A DNA stretch of 40,916 bases from the NCBI GenBank assembly GCA_012523855.1, contig JAAYTB010000177.1:1-40916 (forward strand), written 5' to 3'. The position numbers and the translations under genes were made by a program. A model generated the notes under the pieces. The model saw only the letters and a program-made list of their open reading frames with translations. It did not search any database and was not told the origin of the DNA. How positions within the stretch are numbered: position 1 is the first letter of the stretch; each line of letters begins with the position of its first letter. This stretch comes from Clostridia bacterium (lineage in GTDB: Bacteria > Bacillota > Clostridia > Clostridiales > Clostridiaceae). This document shows positions 16,313 through 25,703 of this stretch, piece after piece.

Positions 16313-18952
16313 CTACTTAACCAAAGTTTCTAGTAATTTTTCTACTATTTCAATGGCCTCTTTTAATTTTTCCGGTTTCTTTCCGCCAGCTTGGGCCATA
16401 TCAGGCCTTCCGCCTCCGCCTCCGCCAGTTACTGTTGCAACTTCCTTAATTATTTTTCCACAATGTACTCCCTTTGCCACAGCTTCCTTAGTTGCCATAG
16501 CTAATAATAGCACTTTATCTTCATTGACACTACCTAATACTACAAGACCACTATCAAGTCTACTTCTTAGTCTGTCTCCTAATTCTCTCAGATTTTCGCT
16601 ATCCATATTTTCTACAGCGGCTGCGATATACTTAACACCTTTAACTTCTTTAATGTTATTTAATAATTCCCCTTCAGCTCCCTTAGCTAATTCCTTCTTT
16701 AACTCATTTATTTCTCTGTCCTTATCCTTTAATTCTTGAATTATTGATTGGGACCTATTAATAACTTCCTTTGGGGAACACTTTAAATTTTGTGAAACAT
16801 CCTTTATGGTTTCCAATTTGTCATTTACGTATCTTATGGCATTAAATCCTGTAATGGCCTCTATTCTTCTTATCCCTGCAGCTACTCCAGTTTCTGAAAT
16901 AATTTTAAACAATCCAATTTCACCAGAATTGCTAACATGTGTACCACCGCAAAGTTCTATGGTGAAATCTCCAACAGAAACTACTCTAACAAGATCACCA
17001 TATTTCTCATCAAAGAGGGCTACCGCACCTTTCTTTCTAGCATCTTCTAGAGACAACTCTTCTGTTATCACTGGTTCTGCTTCCATAACGTTGGAATTAA
17101 CTAATTCTTCTACCTTTGCTATTTCCTCTTCTGTCATAGCTGTAAAATGGGTGAAGTCAAATCTAAGCTTATCTTCTTCCACCAAGGAACCTGATTGATG
17201 TACATGATCTCCTAATACAGCTTTTAATGCTGCATGCAATATATGGGTGCTGGTGTGATTTTTTCTGATTTTATTTCTTCTAAGTTTATCTACCTCAAGA
17301 GTTACGCTATCTCCTTTGTTGAGTGTTCCTTCCACAACTGAAACAATATGAAGAGTTTTCCCATCAGAGCTCTTTTGGCAGTCTTCCACTATAGCCTTAA
17401 AGTTATCATTATATAGTATACCTTTATCGCCAATCTGACCACCCATTTCAGCATAGAAAGGAGTTTCCTCTGTGAGTATAATACCAGTATCACCGGATTC
17501 TAGCCTATCTACCAATTGGTTATCTTTAATTAAAATTGTAGCTTTTGAATCATACTCAGTGAATTCATAACCAACAAACCTTGTAGTATATTCTGCTGGA
17601 ATACTATTGGTTACACTTTCCTCACTACCCATATAATTAGATTCTCCTCTAGCATTCCTTGCCCTTTCCTTTTGTAGCTTCATTTCATTATCAAAGGCTT
17701 TCATGTCAAGGCCAAAACCTTTTTCTGATAAAATTTCTTCTGTTAGCTCTACTGGAAAACCATAAGTGTCATAGAGTTTAAATACAAGCTCTCCTTTTAA
17801 AATCTTTTCTACTGTCTTTTCTAGTTCTTCAATGTATTCATTTAGTATACCCATACCGGAGTCAATAGTTTCTTCAAATCTTTCCTCTTCAATTTTAATT
17901 ACATTTTTAATATAATCTTTTTGTTCTTCTAATTGAGGATATGCTCCTTTGGAGTTTTTTACTACCACATCGCATAGGTCATATAAGAAAGCCTCCTTTA
18001 ACCCTAGAAGTCTGCCATGTCTTGCTGCTCTTCTTAGAAGTCTTCTTAAAACATAACCTCGTCCCTCATTAGATGGAAGGACACCATCACATATTAGCAT
18101 GGTTACACTTCTAATATGGTCAGTAATTATTCTTAAGGAAATGTCTTTACTGCTATTTTCTCCGTAAGTAGTTGAAGATACTCTACAAACTTCATCCAAA
18201 ATAGATTTTATTGTATCTACCTCAAATATAGTGTCTTTTCCTTGCATTATAGTTGCTATTCTTTCAAGGCCCATACCTGTATCTATGTTAGGATGTTCTA
18301 ATTTATTGTAAACTCCATTTTCATCCTTATCAAATTGTGTAAATACAAGGTTCCAAAATTCTACTACCCTATCAGCATCTGCAGCAGCTAAAAACTCTTC
18401 TACTGTTTTTATAACTCCTTCCCCTCTATCGAAATGTATCTCAGAACATGGTCCACAGGGGCCTTGGCCTATTTCCCAGAAGTTATCTTCTTTTCCTAAA
18501 CGAAATATCCTTGCAGGATCTACATCTGTGCTCTTTGTCCAAATATCAAAGGCTTCATCATCCTCAAGATAGATGGTTACATAAAGCTTATCTTTAGCTA
18601 TCTGTAAAACCTCAGTTACAAACTCCCAAGCCCACGGTATAACTTCTTCTTTAAAGTAATCTCCAAAAGAAAAATTTCCAAGCATTTCAAAGTAGGTAGC
18701 ATGTCTTGAAGTCTTTCCTACATTCTCTATATCACCAGTTCTTATACATTTTTGACAAGTAGTTATTCTTGTTTTTGGCGGCTTTTGTAAACCTGTAAAG
18801 TATGGCTTAAGTGGTGCCATACCAGCATTTATTAACAATAGACTTTTATCGTTTTTAGGTACTAGTGGAAAACTTTCAAGTCTTAAATGTTCTTTACTTT
18901 CAAAAAACTTTAAATATGCTTCTCTAATTTCATTTAAACCCATTGATTTCAT
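16313..18952 (-). CDS. alaS: Alanine-tRNA ligase
   Basis: Charges tRNA(Ala) with alanine. The 879-residue length is typical. The class II catalytic core includes motif 2 [20 protein letters not shown] and the motif 3-like GMGLERIA. The editing domain carries the zinc/catalytic pair HTSTH (H566, H570) and CGGTH (C668 to H672), which remove mischarged serine or glycine. The C-Ala domain ends with a glycine-rich [17 protein letters not shown] segment. ATG start with AGGAGG upstream. It is controlled by the T-box leader immediately upstream and has its own promoter. No clear terminator is visible in the 171-base gap before ireB, so some readthrough into ireB is possible. Confidence 0.98.
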   Translation of the reverse strand: MKSMGLNEIREAYLKFFESKEHLRLESFPLVPKNDKSLLLINAGMAPLKPYFTGLQKPPKTRITTCQKCIRTGDIENVGKTSRHATYFEMLGNFSFGDYFKEEVIPWAWEFVTEVLQIAKDKLYVTIYLEDDEAFDIWTKSTDVDPARIFRLGKEDNFWEIGQGPCGPCSEIHFDRGEGVIKTVEEFLAAADADRVVEFWNLVFTQFDKDENGVYNKLEHPNIDTGMGLERIATIMQGKDTIFEVDTIKSILDEVCRVSSTTYGENSSKDISLRIITDHIRSVTMLICDGVLPSNEGRGYVLRRLLRRAARHGRLLGLKEAFLYDLCDVVVKNSKGAYPQLEEQKDYIKNVIKIEEERFEETIDSGMGILNEYIEELEKTVEKILKGELVFKLYDTYGFPVELTEEILSEKGFGLDMKAFDNEMKLQKERARNARGESNYMGSEESVTNSIPAEYTTRFVGYEFTEYDSKATILIKDNQLVDRLESGDTGIILTEETPFYAEMGGQIGDKGILYNDNFKAIVEDCQKSSDGKTLHIVSVVEGTLNKGDSVTLEVDKLRRNKIRKNHTSTHILHAALKAVLGDHVHQSGSLVEEDKLRFDFTHFTAMTEEEIAKVEELVNSNVMEAEPVITEELSLEDARKKGAVALFDEKYGDLVRVVSVGDFTIELCGGTHVSNSGEIGLFKIISETGVAAGIRRIEAITGFNAIRYVNDKLETIKDVSQNLKCSPKEVINRSQSIIQELKDKDREINELKKELAKGAEGELLNNIKEVKGVKYIAAAVENMDSENLRELGDRLRSRLDSGLVVLGSVNEDKVLLLAMATKEAVAKGVHCGKIIKEVATVTGGGGGGRPDMAQAGGKKPEKLKEAIEIVEKLLETLVK

Positions 18953-18984
18953 TGTACTTCCTCCTATAATAAATTTATGTATAA

Positions 18985-19186
18985 AATAAAAAAAGACCTA
19001 CATCCCTCAAGGGACGAAAGTCTATTCCGCGGTACCACCCTAGTTACAGGAAAATTCCTGCATCTCATTAAAATATAGCTCAAGGACAGCTTCGAAGGAC
19101 CTACCAAGAAGTTTTCACCAACCACTTCCTCTCTGAATGGATCAATCAATCTACTAATTCCTATCATCACCAACTATTAAATATAT
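18985..19186 (-). promoter_or_regulatory. T-box riboswitch leader of alaS
   Basis: The minus strand carries the T-box sequence AGGGTGGTACCGCGG (19027-19041), the conserved side of the antiterminator. The stem I elements AGTAGA and GAGAGGAAGTGGTTGGTG lie further upstream. A GCT alanine codon at 19088-19090, in the context CGAAGCTGTCC, is the likely specifier. A strong terminator, GACTTTCGTCCC pairing with GGGATGTAGGTC at 18995-19022 followed by a T-run, competes with the antiterminator. Uncharged tRNA(Ala) would favour readthrough into alaS. The elements and gene match known alanyl T-boxes; the exact ends are estimated. Confidence 0.95.
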
Positions 19187-19192
19187 AGAGCA

Positions 19193-19221
19193 ATTATAAT
19201 TTATTGAGCAAAATCTGTCAA
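19193..19221 (-). promoter_or_regulatory. Consensus sigma-A promoter of alaS
   Basis: On the minus strand TTGACA (19216-19221) and TATAAT (19193-19198) are separated by exactly 17 bases. Both hexamers match the vegetative consensus perfectly. The predicted transcription start, about 7 bases downstream, sits at the beginning of the T-box leader. Confidence 0.9.
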
Positions 19222-19228
19222 GAATCAT

Positions 19229-20245
19229 TTATGAGTACATGTAGTAATCCAGGTCTTCTATTATTACTTTAACAATTACAGCTATAGGTACAGCCATTAC
19301 CATACCTACAAATCCACCTATTTTTCCCCCAGCTATAAGTAGTAAGATAATAAATAAGGGATGTATATCCACAGTGTCTCCAGTTATCTTTGGGGCTATT
19401 ATATCACCCTCAATTTGCTGAATTAAGTTTAACAATAAAGCAGCCCAAATAGCTTTTTTAGGTGAATCTAACAAGGCTATTATAACAGAAGGTAAAGATC
19501 CTAAAAGGGGGCCAAAATAGGGTACAATATTAAATATACCATTTAGCAATGACAACATTAGTGGAAAATCTATATCTAATATTATTAGGACAGTAAAAGT
19601 CATAGCACTAATCAAAGCACTCAAAAGAAATTGACTTAATATATATTTAGATAGTATTACATTTATGTCTCTGCATAATTTTCTTATTATTCTCCTATTT
19701 TTAAGAGGAATTAAAAAAATAAGACTCTTACTTAGAAGCTCCCCGTCAGCTAAAATATAGTAGACTAATATTGGAATAACAGCTAAAGAAAAAATATTAC
19801 CAGTCTTTTTAAAAACACCATCAAACAAATTGCTAAAAAAAGTGCTGGCTAAAGTTTCGCATTTATTCAAGGCAATTTTAGTAACATTTTTTAAATACTT
19901 ATTATTTGACAAGTTTTCAATGCCCCTGCTTACATTTTGCATAAAACCTTCCATTTCATCAAAAGTAGCGCCTAGATTCAAGGCTTCTTTAATTACACTG
20001 GGAATTAAAAAAGCAAATAATAAAACAACTCCCAATAAGACTGCCAAAAGCAAAATTATTGATGATAGTTTCTTTCCAATGCCCTTTTCCATCATTTTTC
20101 CTTGAACAGGTTTTAAGGAATAGGCTACGACAAAAGCTATAAAGGCTGTTTTAGATACTTCTTTTAGGATTGAATTAGTGGATATGAGGTATACTAACAA
20201 TAGGGACAATATAATTATTATAGCATAACGTATATATTTATTCAT
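19229..20245 (-). CDS. AI-2E family transporter (UPF0118)
   Basis: Integral membrane protein of the AI-2 exporter-like/UPF0118 family, 338 residues. Two N-terminal hydrophobic helices (about 5-25 and 55-85) precede a soluble segment. A cluster of C-terminal helices follows, with the conserved LNGIFNIVPYFGPLLGSLPS and LIQQIEGDIIAPKITGDTVDIHP motifs. Related proteins have been linked to autoinducer-2 export or Na+/H+ antiport, so the substrate is open. ATG at 20243-20245 is preferred; it overlaps the stop of the PRC-barrel gene as ATGAATAA, implying translational coupling. The frame extends to a GTG at 20260 that lacks a binding site. No terminator is evident before the alaS promoter. Confidence 0.88.
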   Translation of the reverse strand: MNKYIRYAIIIILSLLLVYLISTNSILKEVSKTAFIAFVVAYSLKPVQGKMMEKGIGKKLSSIILLLAVLLGVVLLFAFLIPSVIKEALNLGATFDEMEGFMQNVSRGIENLSNNKYLKNVTKIALNKCETLASTFFSNLFDGVFKKTGNIFSLAVIPILVYYILADGELLSKSLIFLIPLKNRRIIRKLCRDINVILSKYILSQFLLSALISAMTFTVLIILDIDFPLMLSLLNGIFNIVPYFGPLLGSLPSVIIALLDSPKKAIWAALLLNLIQQIEGDIIAPKITGDTVDIHPLFIILLLIAGGKIGGFVGMVMAVPIAVIVKVIIEDLDYYMYS

Positions 20246-20732
20246 AATAATTTGCACCACTTATGCTGTGACGTAAAATTCTAAATCGTATATTATTCTT
20301 TCCATAATAGAGAACACTGTTGTCTCCAACAATTATATCATTTATTAACAAAACACCTTTCCCCACTGTGATTTTTCTCAATATTCCAGGGCTAATGATC
20401 ATTCCCTTCATACTAAAGTCACCATCAAAAAGAATATCTTCAACTATGCCTATAATGTTACCTTGCAGATCTAATACCTCCATCCCCTTAATAGCTGAAA
20501 AGGTTAAATCTTTTGATTCTGTTACCTTCTTAACAATTAAACTTTCGTCAAAGTAAATTGTATCTTCTATATAAACTATTTTATTTTTTCTACCAAATAT
20601 ATTGATTCCATTTACAGAGAAACCTCTTACTTTCTTTTTGCTAAAATTCACAGCTAAATCAGTAACAGTTCCAACTTTCTTACCATCGCTATACATAACC
20701 TTCTTTGTCAAAAAATCTTTTAAGCTATACAT
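20238..20732 (-). CDS. PRC-barrel domain protein
   Basis: Protein of 164 residues with two PRC-barrel-like halves: LKDFLTKKVMYSDGKKVGTVTDLAV at the N-terminus and IKGMEVLDLQGNIIGIVEDILFD in the middle. PRC barrels are small beta folds found in photosynthetic reaction centre H subunits and RimM. Here the role is unknown. ATG start with AGGAG upstream. Its stop overlaps the start of the AI-2E transporter by 8 bases, so the two are likely expressed as a pair. Confidence 0.85.
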   Translation of the reverse strand: MYSLKDFLTKKVMYSDGKKVGTVTDLAVNFSKKKVRGFSVNGINIFGRKNKIVYIEDTIYFDESLIVKKVTESKDLTFSAIKGMEVLDLQGNIIGIVEDILFDGDFSMKGMIISPGILRKITVGKGVLLINDIIVGDNSVLYYGKNNIRFRILRHSISGANYYE

Positions 20733-20829
20733 TTAAATACTCCTAATCCTTTATGATAATGTTATTATTTCACAGTTTGGAAAAATTATTATAAAGAAAA
20801 CAATTAAATCATAGGTTAAATTTTAATAA

Positions 20830-20855
20830 AGAAAAAACGCAGGAAACCCTACGTT
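20830..20855 (-). terminator. Intrinsic terminator of the isc operon
   Basis: AACG-c-AGG / CCT-a-CGTT form a stem with a single mismatch and a four-base loop. On the minus strand it is followed by TTTTTTCTTTATT. It lies 18 bases after the iscU stop and separates isc from the PRC-barrel pair. Confidence 0.8.
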
Positions 20856-20872
20856 ATTAATAAACTATTATT

Positions 20873-21298
20873 TTATTCTCCATGAACATGATCATGGATA
20901 TCATCATGTTCTGTCATTTCCCAGGGCTCCAAACCTTGGCCTATCCTATAATCGTTAATAGCCTTATGGATGGCCTCTTCTGCCAATACTGAACAATGCA
21001 TTTTTACTGGTGGCAGTCCATCTAAAGCTTCTGCCACTGCTTTGTTGGTAATCTTCCAAGCTTCTTCTAAGGTCTTACCTTTGATAAGCTCTGTAGCCAT
21101 ACTAGATGAAGCTATTGCAGATCCACAACCGAAAGTTTTGAATTTAATATCTTTAATAATATTATCTTCAACTTTTAAGTATATTTTCATTATATCTCCG
21201 CATTTAGCATTACCAACTTCTCCAATACCATTTGCGTCTTCTATCTCTCCAACATTTCTAGGATTTCTAAAATGGTCCATTACTTTTTCACTATACAT
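20873..21298 (-). CDS. iscU: Iron-sulfur cluster assembly scaffold IscU/NifU-like
   Basis: Scaffold on which [2Fe-2S] clusters are built with sulfur from the adjacent desulfurase. The protein is 141 residues, with the three conserved cysteines C33 (NAKCGD), C58 ([11 protein letters not shown]) and C102 ([11 protein letters not shown]) and the aspartate D35. The C-terminus ends [11 protein letters not shown], a histidine/aspartate-rich tail absent from standard IscU. ATG at 21296-21298 follows a GGGAGG site and overlaps the iscS stop as ATGTATAG; the longer frame to 21322 adds eight residues without support. It is last in iscR-iscS-iscU. The clostridial form is sometimes called NifU. Confidence 0.94.
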   Translation of the reverse strand: MYSEKVMDHFRNPRNVGEIEDANGIGEVGNAKCGDIMKIYLKVEDNIIKDIKFKTFGCGSAIASSSMATELIKGKTLEEAWKITNKAVAEALDGLPPVKMHCSVLAEEAIHKAINDYRIGQGLEPWEMTEHDDIHDHVHGE

Positions 21299-22484
21299 TT
21301 TGGCATCCTCCCTGTTTTGCAACGTCTTCCCACAAAGGAGACATCTCTCTAAGTCTTGCTACTATTTTGGGTACAACTTCTAAAACGTAATCCACTTCTC
21401 CCTCTGTATTGCTTTCCCCTAAACTTAGCCTTAAGGAACCATGAGCAATTTCATGGGGCAATCCAATGGCCAAAAGCACATGAGAAGGATCTAGAGCTCC
21501 AGAAGTACATGCACTACCGCTAGAAGCGCAAATCCCTGCATCATCTAATAGTAATAGCACTGACTCCCCTTCAATAAATTGAAAGCACACATTAACATTT
21601 CCAGCCAATCTATTTTCGCTCTTTGGTCCATTTAATCTTGTATAAGGCACTTTTAACAAACCGTCTATAAGCTTATTTCTCATAGCTATTAATTTTTCAT
21701 TTTTTTCTTCCATATTAGTAACTGCCAGTTCAATAGCTTTACCTAAACCAACTACAGCAGCTACATTTTCTGTGCCAGCTCTTCTAGCTCTTTCCTGGCC
21801 ACCACCATGAATTAAATTATCTATTCTAACACCTTTTCTTATGTATAAAGCTCCGACACCTTTAGGTCCGTAGAACTTATGACCTGCTAATGAAAGCAAA
21901 TCTATATTCATATCCTTAACATCAATAGATACATTACCCACAGCCTGCACCGCATCTGTATGGAATAATACTTTTTTCTCACGACATAACCTTCCAATTT
22001 CTTTAATAGGCTGAATGGTTCCAATTTCATTATTTGCAAACATTACAGATACTAAAATTGTAGTATCTTTTATGGCTGCAGCTAAATCATCAACGCTAAT
22101 AAAACCTTCCTCATTTACAGGCAGATAGGTAACCTCAAAACCATGTTTTTCTAAATACTCACAGGCATGTAGTACTGCGTGATGCTCAATTTGAGTAGTT
22201 ATTATATGATTACCCTTCTTTTTATTTGCAAAAGCGATGCCTTTAATGGCCCAGTTATCAGCTTCAGAACCAGAACCAGTAAAAAATATTTCTGATGCAT
22301 CTGCGTTTAAGGCTTTAGCAACTCTATCTCTACTAACATCTATAGCTCTTTTCGTTGTTCTAGACAAAGAGTAAATAGATGATGGGTTACCAAAGTTTTC
22401 TGTAAAATAAGGTAGCATCTCATCAACTACTTCTTTCTTTGTGTAAGTAGTTGATGCATAGTCCATGTAAATAGTTTTGTTCAT
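21291..22484 (-). CDS. iscS: Cysteine desulfurase IscS/NifS
   Basis: PLP enzyme that converts cysteine to alanine and passes persulfide sulfur to IscU. The 397-residue protein has the N-terminal MDYASTTY motif and the PLP histidine region [13 protein letters not shown]. The PLP lysine is K203 (GHKFYGPKG), and the catalytic loop is SSGSACTSG with C326. The C-terminal extension contains [18 protein letters not shown] start. Its stop overlaps iscU by 8 bases. It follows iscR across a 154-base gap rich in palindromes, which may hold an internal promoter or regulatory site. Confidence 0.96.
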   Translation of the reverse strand: MNKTIYMDYASTTYTKKEVVDEMLPYFTENFGNPSSIYSLSRTTKRAIDVSRDRVAKALNADASEIFFTGSGSEADNWAIKGIAFANKKKGNHIITTQIEHHAVLHACEYLEKHGFEVTYLPVNEEGFISVDDLAAAIKDTTILVSVMFANNEIGTIQPIKEIGRLCREKKVLFHTDAVQAVGNVSIDVKDMNIDLLSLAGHKFYGPKGVGALYIRKGVRIDNLIHGGGQERARRAGTENVAAVVGLGKAIELAVTNMEEKNEKLIAMRNKLIDGLLKVPYTRLNGPKSENRLAGNVNVCFQFIEGESVLLLLDDAGICASSGSACTSGALDPSHVLLAIGLPHEIAHGSLRLSLGESNTEGEVDYVLEVVPKIVARLREMSPLWEDVAKQGGCQNV

Positions 22485-22638
22485 TATTTCACCTTCCTTG
22501 ATTTATGTCAATTATATAGCTATCCAAAAGGTCTAAAGAAGGAATCCAATTTCAATATATAGATCTATACTCTATATCTAAATTAGCTTTGAAATTAGAT
22601 ATCTATAGCCTGATGTTTTTTAATTGTATCTTTTCTTA

Positions 22639-23079
22639 CTATGTTAAAGAATTTGTATTTTTCTTTTTTTTAATCTTATAGTAATCTTCTACTATGTCAT
22701 TGAGAGTAGTTGAGTCTAGAACACTATCGATACTATTTTTTATCTTTTCCCATAGAAGCCTTGTAGCACAGTAATCTTCATTGCTACAAGCAACACCTTC
22801 TATACAATCAGAAATCTCTATAGGCCCTTCTAATACTTGTATAATCTCAGCAACAGTAATCTGCTCAGGAGACCTATTTAAAATATATCCACCTTGTGCA
22901 CCTCTTATACTTTTTATTATTCCAGCCTTTCTTAAAGGTCCAAATAACTGTTCTAAATAATACTCGGATATTCCCTGCCTATCAGAGATGCTCTTTATAG
23001 AAATAGGGTCATCTCCATAGTTAACAGCTAGATCAACCATAGCTTTAACTCCATATCTACCTCTGGTAGACAACTTCAT
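22639..23079 (-). CDS. iscR: Rrf2-family regulator IscR
   Basis: Winged-helix regulator of iron-sulfur biogenesis, 146 residues. The N-terminus MKLSTRGRYGVKAMVDLA is the family hallmark, and the recognition wing is IRGAQGGYIL. Cysteines at 92, 98 and 104 (DCIEGVAC, then EDYC) have the spacing and numbering of the [2Fe-2S] ligands of E. coli IscR. This separates it from CymR-type Rrf2 proteins. The start is ATG. It heads the isc operon and is likely autoregulatory, because an inverted repeat overlaps its promoter. Confidence 0.93.
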   Translation of the reverse strand: MKLSTRGRYGVKAMVDLAVNYGDDPISIKSISDRQGISEYYLEQLFGPLRKAGIIKSIRGAQGGYILNRSPEQITVAEIIQVLEGPIEISDCIEGVACSNEDYCATRLLWEKIKNSIDSVLDSTTLNDIVEDYYKIKKKKNTNSLT

Positions 23080-23109
23080 CTAATCACTTCCTTTAAATCC
23101 GACTCTTTT

Positions 23110-23154
23110 ACTAGACTTTATTTTTACAATAGCAAATCCTAGTAAAATTGTCAA
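23110..23154 (-). promoter_or_regulatory. Promoter of the isc operon with overlapping inverted repeat
   Basis: On the minus strand TTGACA (23149-23154) and TATTGT (23126-23131) are 17 bases apart. The ACTAG...CTAGT arms of an imperfect palindrome (23110-23143) bracket the -10 element. The placement fits autorepression by IscR. That this is the IscR site is inference. Confidence 0.65.
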
Positions 23155-23169
23155 CTATAATTTCTTGTT

Positions 23170-23208
23170 TTTTTGCGCAAAAAAATAAGAAGTTCAGCAC
23201 TTCTTATT
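23170..23208 (-). terminator. Intrinsic terminator after the DUF2207 gene
   Basis: AATAAGAAGT / ACTTCTTATT form a perfect 10-bp stem with a five-base loop (23184-23208). On the minus strand a run of T follows. It lies between the DUF2207 gene and the iscR promoter. Confidence 0.85.
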
Positions 23209-23247
23209 TAACAAGTAATTTCCTTCAAAACTACAGCTCTGAGGCAT

Positions 23248-24873
23248 TTAAAATGCCCCGGAGCCTCCTCCGCCACCACCAGTAAAGCTACTTCCACTGG
23301 AGAAACCACCAAATCCACTTCCGTCATCAGAAGTGCTTACTCGATCAATATCATAATTAATTCCGTCCCACATAGTATGATTAGCCATAAAGAAAGGATA
23401 GTAATAATAGAAAAAGTTATTATTATATCTATTCCTTGGATGATAGGAATTATTTACTCTATCTACTAGCTTTTCCAACTGATTATCGTTGGCTATTAGC
23501 ACTGATGCATATATAAGGACCTCATCTATCCTATCTACTTCTTCCCTACTTGTATTGTTGACAAAGGTTAAAAGATATTTTTTGTAAGCAAGCCATTTCA
23601 ATTTTTCATCGTAATATACATTACTTAAGATTCTTCTATTCTCAATAGATACATAAAAACCTAGCTCTCTAGCCTCTCTTTTTATAATATTTTCCCAGTT
23701 TGAATAGGATCTTTTAAAATCGAGAGCACCTGACCTTGTATTTACTTTATTTTTTATAGCCTTCAGTGACAATTGGCCATTTAGCTCGTATTTTGACATC
23801 CATTTAATAAAGTTTCTTAGGTGTTCTGATGCTGGTAATGATTTTTGGTAATTACGCCTAAAGACTAAATCCCCCTTTTTCCTCTTAGATAAACTAAACT
23901 TAGAATGGGAATCTTCCGCTAAAGTATAGTAACCTTTATGGCATAGGTAATACAAAGTAGCAGATAATACTGAATGTGATATATAATTCTCATTAATCAA
24001 GAGATTAACTAGTGCTGGAGGCATTTCGCTAGGAGCCATAGTTACTAGATCACCGTTGAAATGCAGATATTTAGATCTATACTCCTCAACAGCGGCTTTA
24101 TACTTTTTATTTTTCTTAACCATAGAATTTACAATTGCAAGGATAGAAATAAAAATCACTGCTAATATAGCTAAGCCAGTAGCGCTCCCTCGTCCTTTTT
24201 TTGTAATGGGAATATTCAAATACTCTGGCTGAAAGTGGACCTTTACACCTAGTTTTCCTGTTAAATTCTTACCTTTCATTTGGAAACCTTTTTCATTGTA
24301 GCTATCCGTTAGATCCTTGCCGTCAATGTAGCCCCAGTGCTTGAAAATTGACATATCAAAATTTCCATTCTTCAATGATAAATTTAGGGCAAAATTATTG
24401 ACTGCTACATTGTTCTCTACCTCATAAAAGGCCCAATTCAATTCTCCCAAGTTCTCTCTCTTAACAACAGCTCCATGAATAGTGTATTTAATTGTAAACT
24501 TTTTTCTTTCATTATTACTTTTAGAGAATATTTTTACATTGGTAACTGAACCGGATCTATCCAATTCATAATAATTGTTATTAGATCCCTGATTTTCTTT
24601 TAAGCTACTTATATTACCTTGATGATCTTCTAATAAGACCGCTGATATAGTAATATCTTTAGCTCCTTTCTTAGAGAAATTTCTGTATATACCATTAAAG
24701 TTTCCTTTAAAGTAGTAGGATAATTCCTCTTCTACATAAACATCTCCATTTTCTGATATTGTAGCATTTATAACCAAGTTTTCAATACTATAAGTTTTTG
24801 TAGAAGCAGCTTCTACCGGAGATGGTGACAGAAAAATACTTAAAAACAACAAAACTACCAAAAACTTCTTCAT
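23248..24873 (-). CDS. DUF2207 domain membrane protein
   Basis: Predicted exported membrane protein of unknown function, 541 residues. A signal peptide (MKKFLVVLLFLSIFLSPSPVEAAS) precedes an extracellular beta-rich DUF2207 domain (ATISENGDVYVEEELSYYF, then GIYRNF). A transmembrane helix (about residues 235-255) follows, then a long cytoplasmic part and a glycine-rich C-terminus (FGGFSSGSSFTGGGGGGSG), as usual for this family. ATG at 24871-24873 has AAGGGGG upstream and begins the signal peptide; the 29 upstream codons of the open frame are discarded. It is flanked by terminators, so it is expressed alone. Confidence 0.88.
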   Translation of the reverse strand: MKKFLVVLLFLSIFLSPSPVEAASTKTYSIENLVINATISENGDVYVEEELSYYFKGNFNGIYRNFSKKGAKDITISAVLLEDHQGNISSLKENQGSNNNYYELDRSGSVTNVKIFSKSNNERKKFTIKYTIHGAVVKRENLGELNWAFYEVENNVAVNNFALNLSLKNGNFDMSIFKHWGYIDGKDLTDSYNEKGFQMKGKNLTGKLGVKVHFQPEYLNIPITKKGRGSATGLAILAVIFISILAIVNSMVKKNKKYKAAVEEYRSKYLHFNGDLVTMAPSEMPPALVNLLINENYISHSVLSATLYYLCHKGYYTLAEDSHSKFSLSKRKKGDLVFRRNYQKSLPASEHLRNFIKWMSKYELNGQLSLKAIKNKVNTRSGALDFKRSYSNWENIIKREARELGFYVSIENRRILSNVYYDEKLKWLAYKKYLLTFVNNTSREEVDRIDEVLIYASVLIANDNQLEKLVDRVNNSYHPRNRYNNNFFYYYYPFFMANHTMWDGINYDIDRVSTSDDGSGFGGFSSGSSFTGGGGGGSGAF

Positions 24874-24985
24874 CAATGTCCCCCTTAATAAGATTTCTTC
24901 CCTATTTATCTTATGATTACATAATTTTATTATATCATTTACCATCCATATTACTACCACTTTTTACTTTTTTCTTCATATATAA

Positions 24986-25016
24986 AGAACTACCCATATT
25001 TAATATGAATAGTTCT
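24986..25016 (-). terminator. Probable terminator after the nitroreductase gene
   Basis: AGAACTA / TAGTTCT arms with an inner CATAT / ATATG stem, interrupted by a two-base mismatch. On the minus strand it is followed by TTATATATG. The T-run is modest. Confidence 0.55.
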
Positions 25017-25058
25017 AAAAATACATAAATCACTGATTTAGTTAGCTGTCTCTGTTTT

Positions 25059-25619
25059 TTAAAATCTTAAGCTCTTTTTAGGTCTCCCTTTTAGACTTCT
25101 ACTTGAATCATACTCTTCCCAATAGATTCTTTTTTCATTATATTTTGCCTTTAAGCTTTTAGTTTCATTTGGATAGCCTACACATACAATTCCTAAAGGA
25201 ATTACATGTTCAGGTATATGCAACATTTCTTTTATAGATTCTATTTTCTCATAAGAAGGATATATAATACACCATTCTGCGGCCAAATCAATACCTGCAC
25301 AAGCCAGAACTATGTTTTGTATGGCAGCACTACAGTCTTGTAAAAGTGTATTTTCTATATCTACTTTCCCTAACTTAGTATTTCCACATACTACAATTGA
25401 CAATGGTGCATTACAACATTTAAATTTAGTTTTTTCTTTTAGTTCCTTTGATTTTTCTTCTTCTGAAATTACGATAAACTCCCAAGGATCATTACTACAT
25501 GCACTTGGCGCCGCCATAGCAGCCTCTAACAAAAGCATTATTTTTTGTGACTCCACCTTTTTATTACAATAGTTTTGAACAATGCTTCTTGAGTAAATGT
25601 AGTCAATTAAATTACCCAT
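25059..25619 (-). CDS. Nitroreductase family protein
   Basis: FMN-dependent oxidoreductase of the nitroreductase family, 186 residues. The N-terminus DYIYSRSIVQNYCNKKV is the FMN-phosphate binding pattern (usually RRSxRxF); here the second arginine is missing. PSACSNDPWEFIVI and the late GIVCVGYPNE are typical family elements. The substrate is unknown. ATG at 25617-25619 has AAGGGTGG upstream; an in-frame GTG three codons earlier overlaps that site. It follows argF by about 85 bases and may be transcribed from the argF promoter. Confidence 0.85.
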   Translation of the reverse strand: MGNLIDYIYSRSIVQNYCNKKVESQKIMLLLEAAMAAPSACSNDPWEFIVISEEEKSKELKEKTKFKCCNAPLSIVVCGNTKLGKVDIENTLLQDCSAAIQNIVLACAGIDLAAEWCIIYPSYEKIESIKEMLHIPEHVIPLGIVCVGYPNETKSLKAKYNEKRIYWEEYDSSRSLKGRPKKSLRF

Positions 25620-25703
25620 ATTAACCACCCTTTAATCTTCGTATTACATTAGTAAAACTTCATCTTGATTACATAAATGCTTTTCCAGTTGTCCATAAAT
25701 ATT

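Noticed and set aside
18964-19173. Open frame of 69 codons upstream of alaS
   Set aside because: It is wholly inside the T-box leader, and its sequence is explained by conserved RNA elements and the terminator.
25059-25619. Nitroreductase as part of an arginine pathway
   Set aside because: It follows argF only by position. The fold is a generic FMN oxidoreductase and no functional link is visible.
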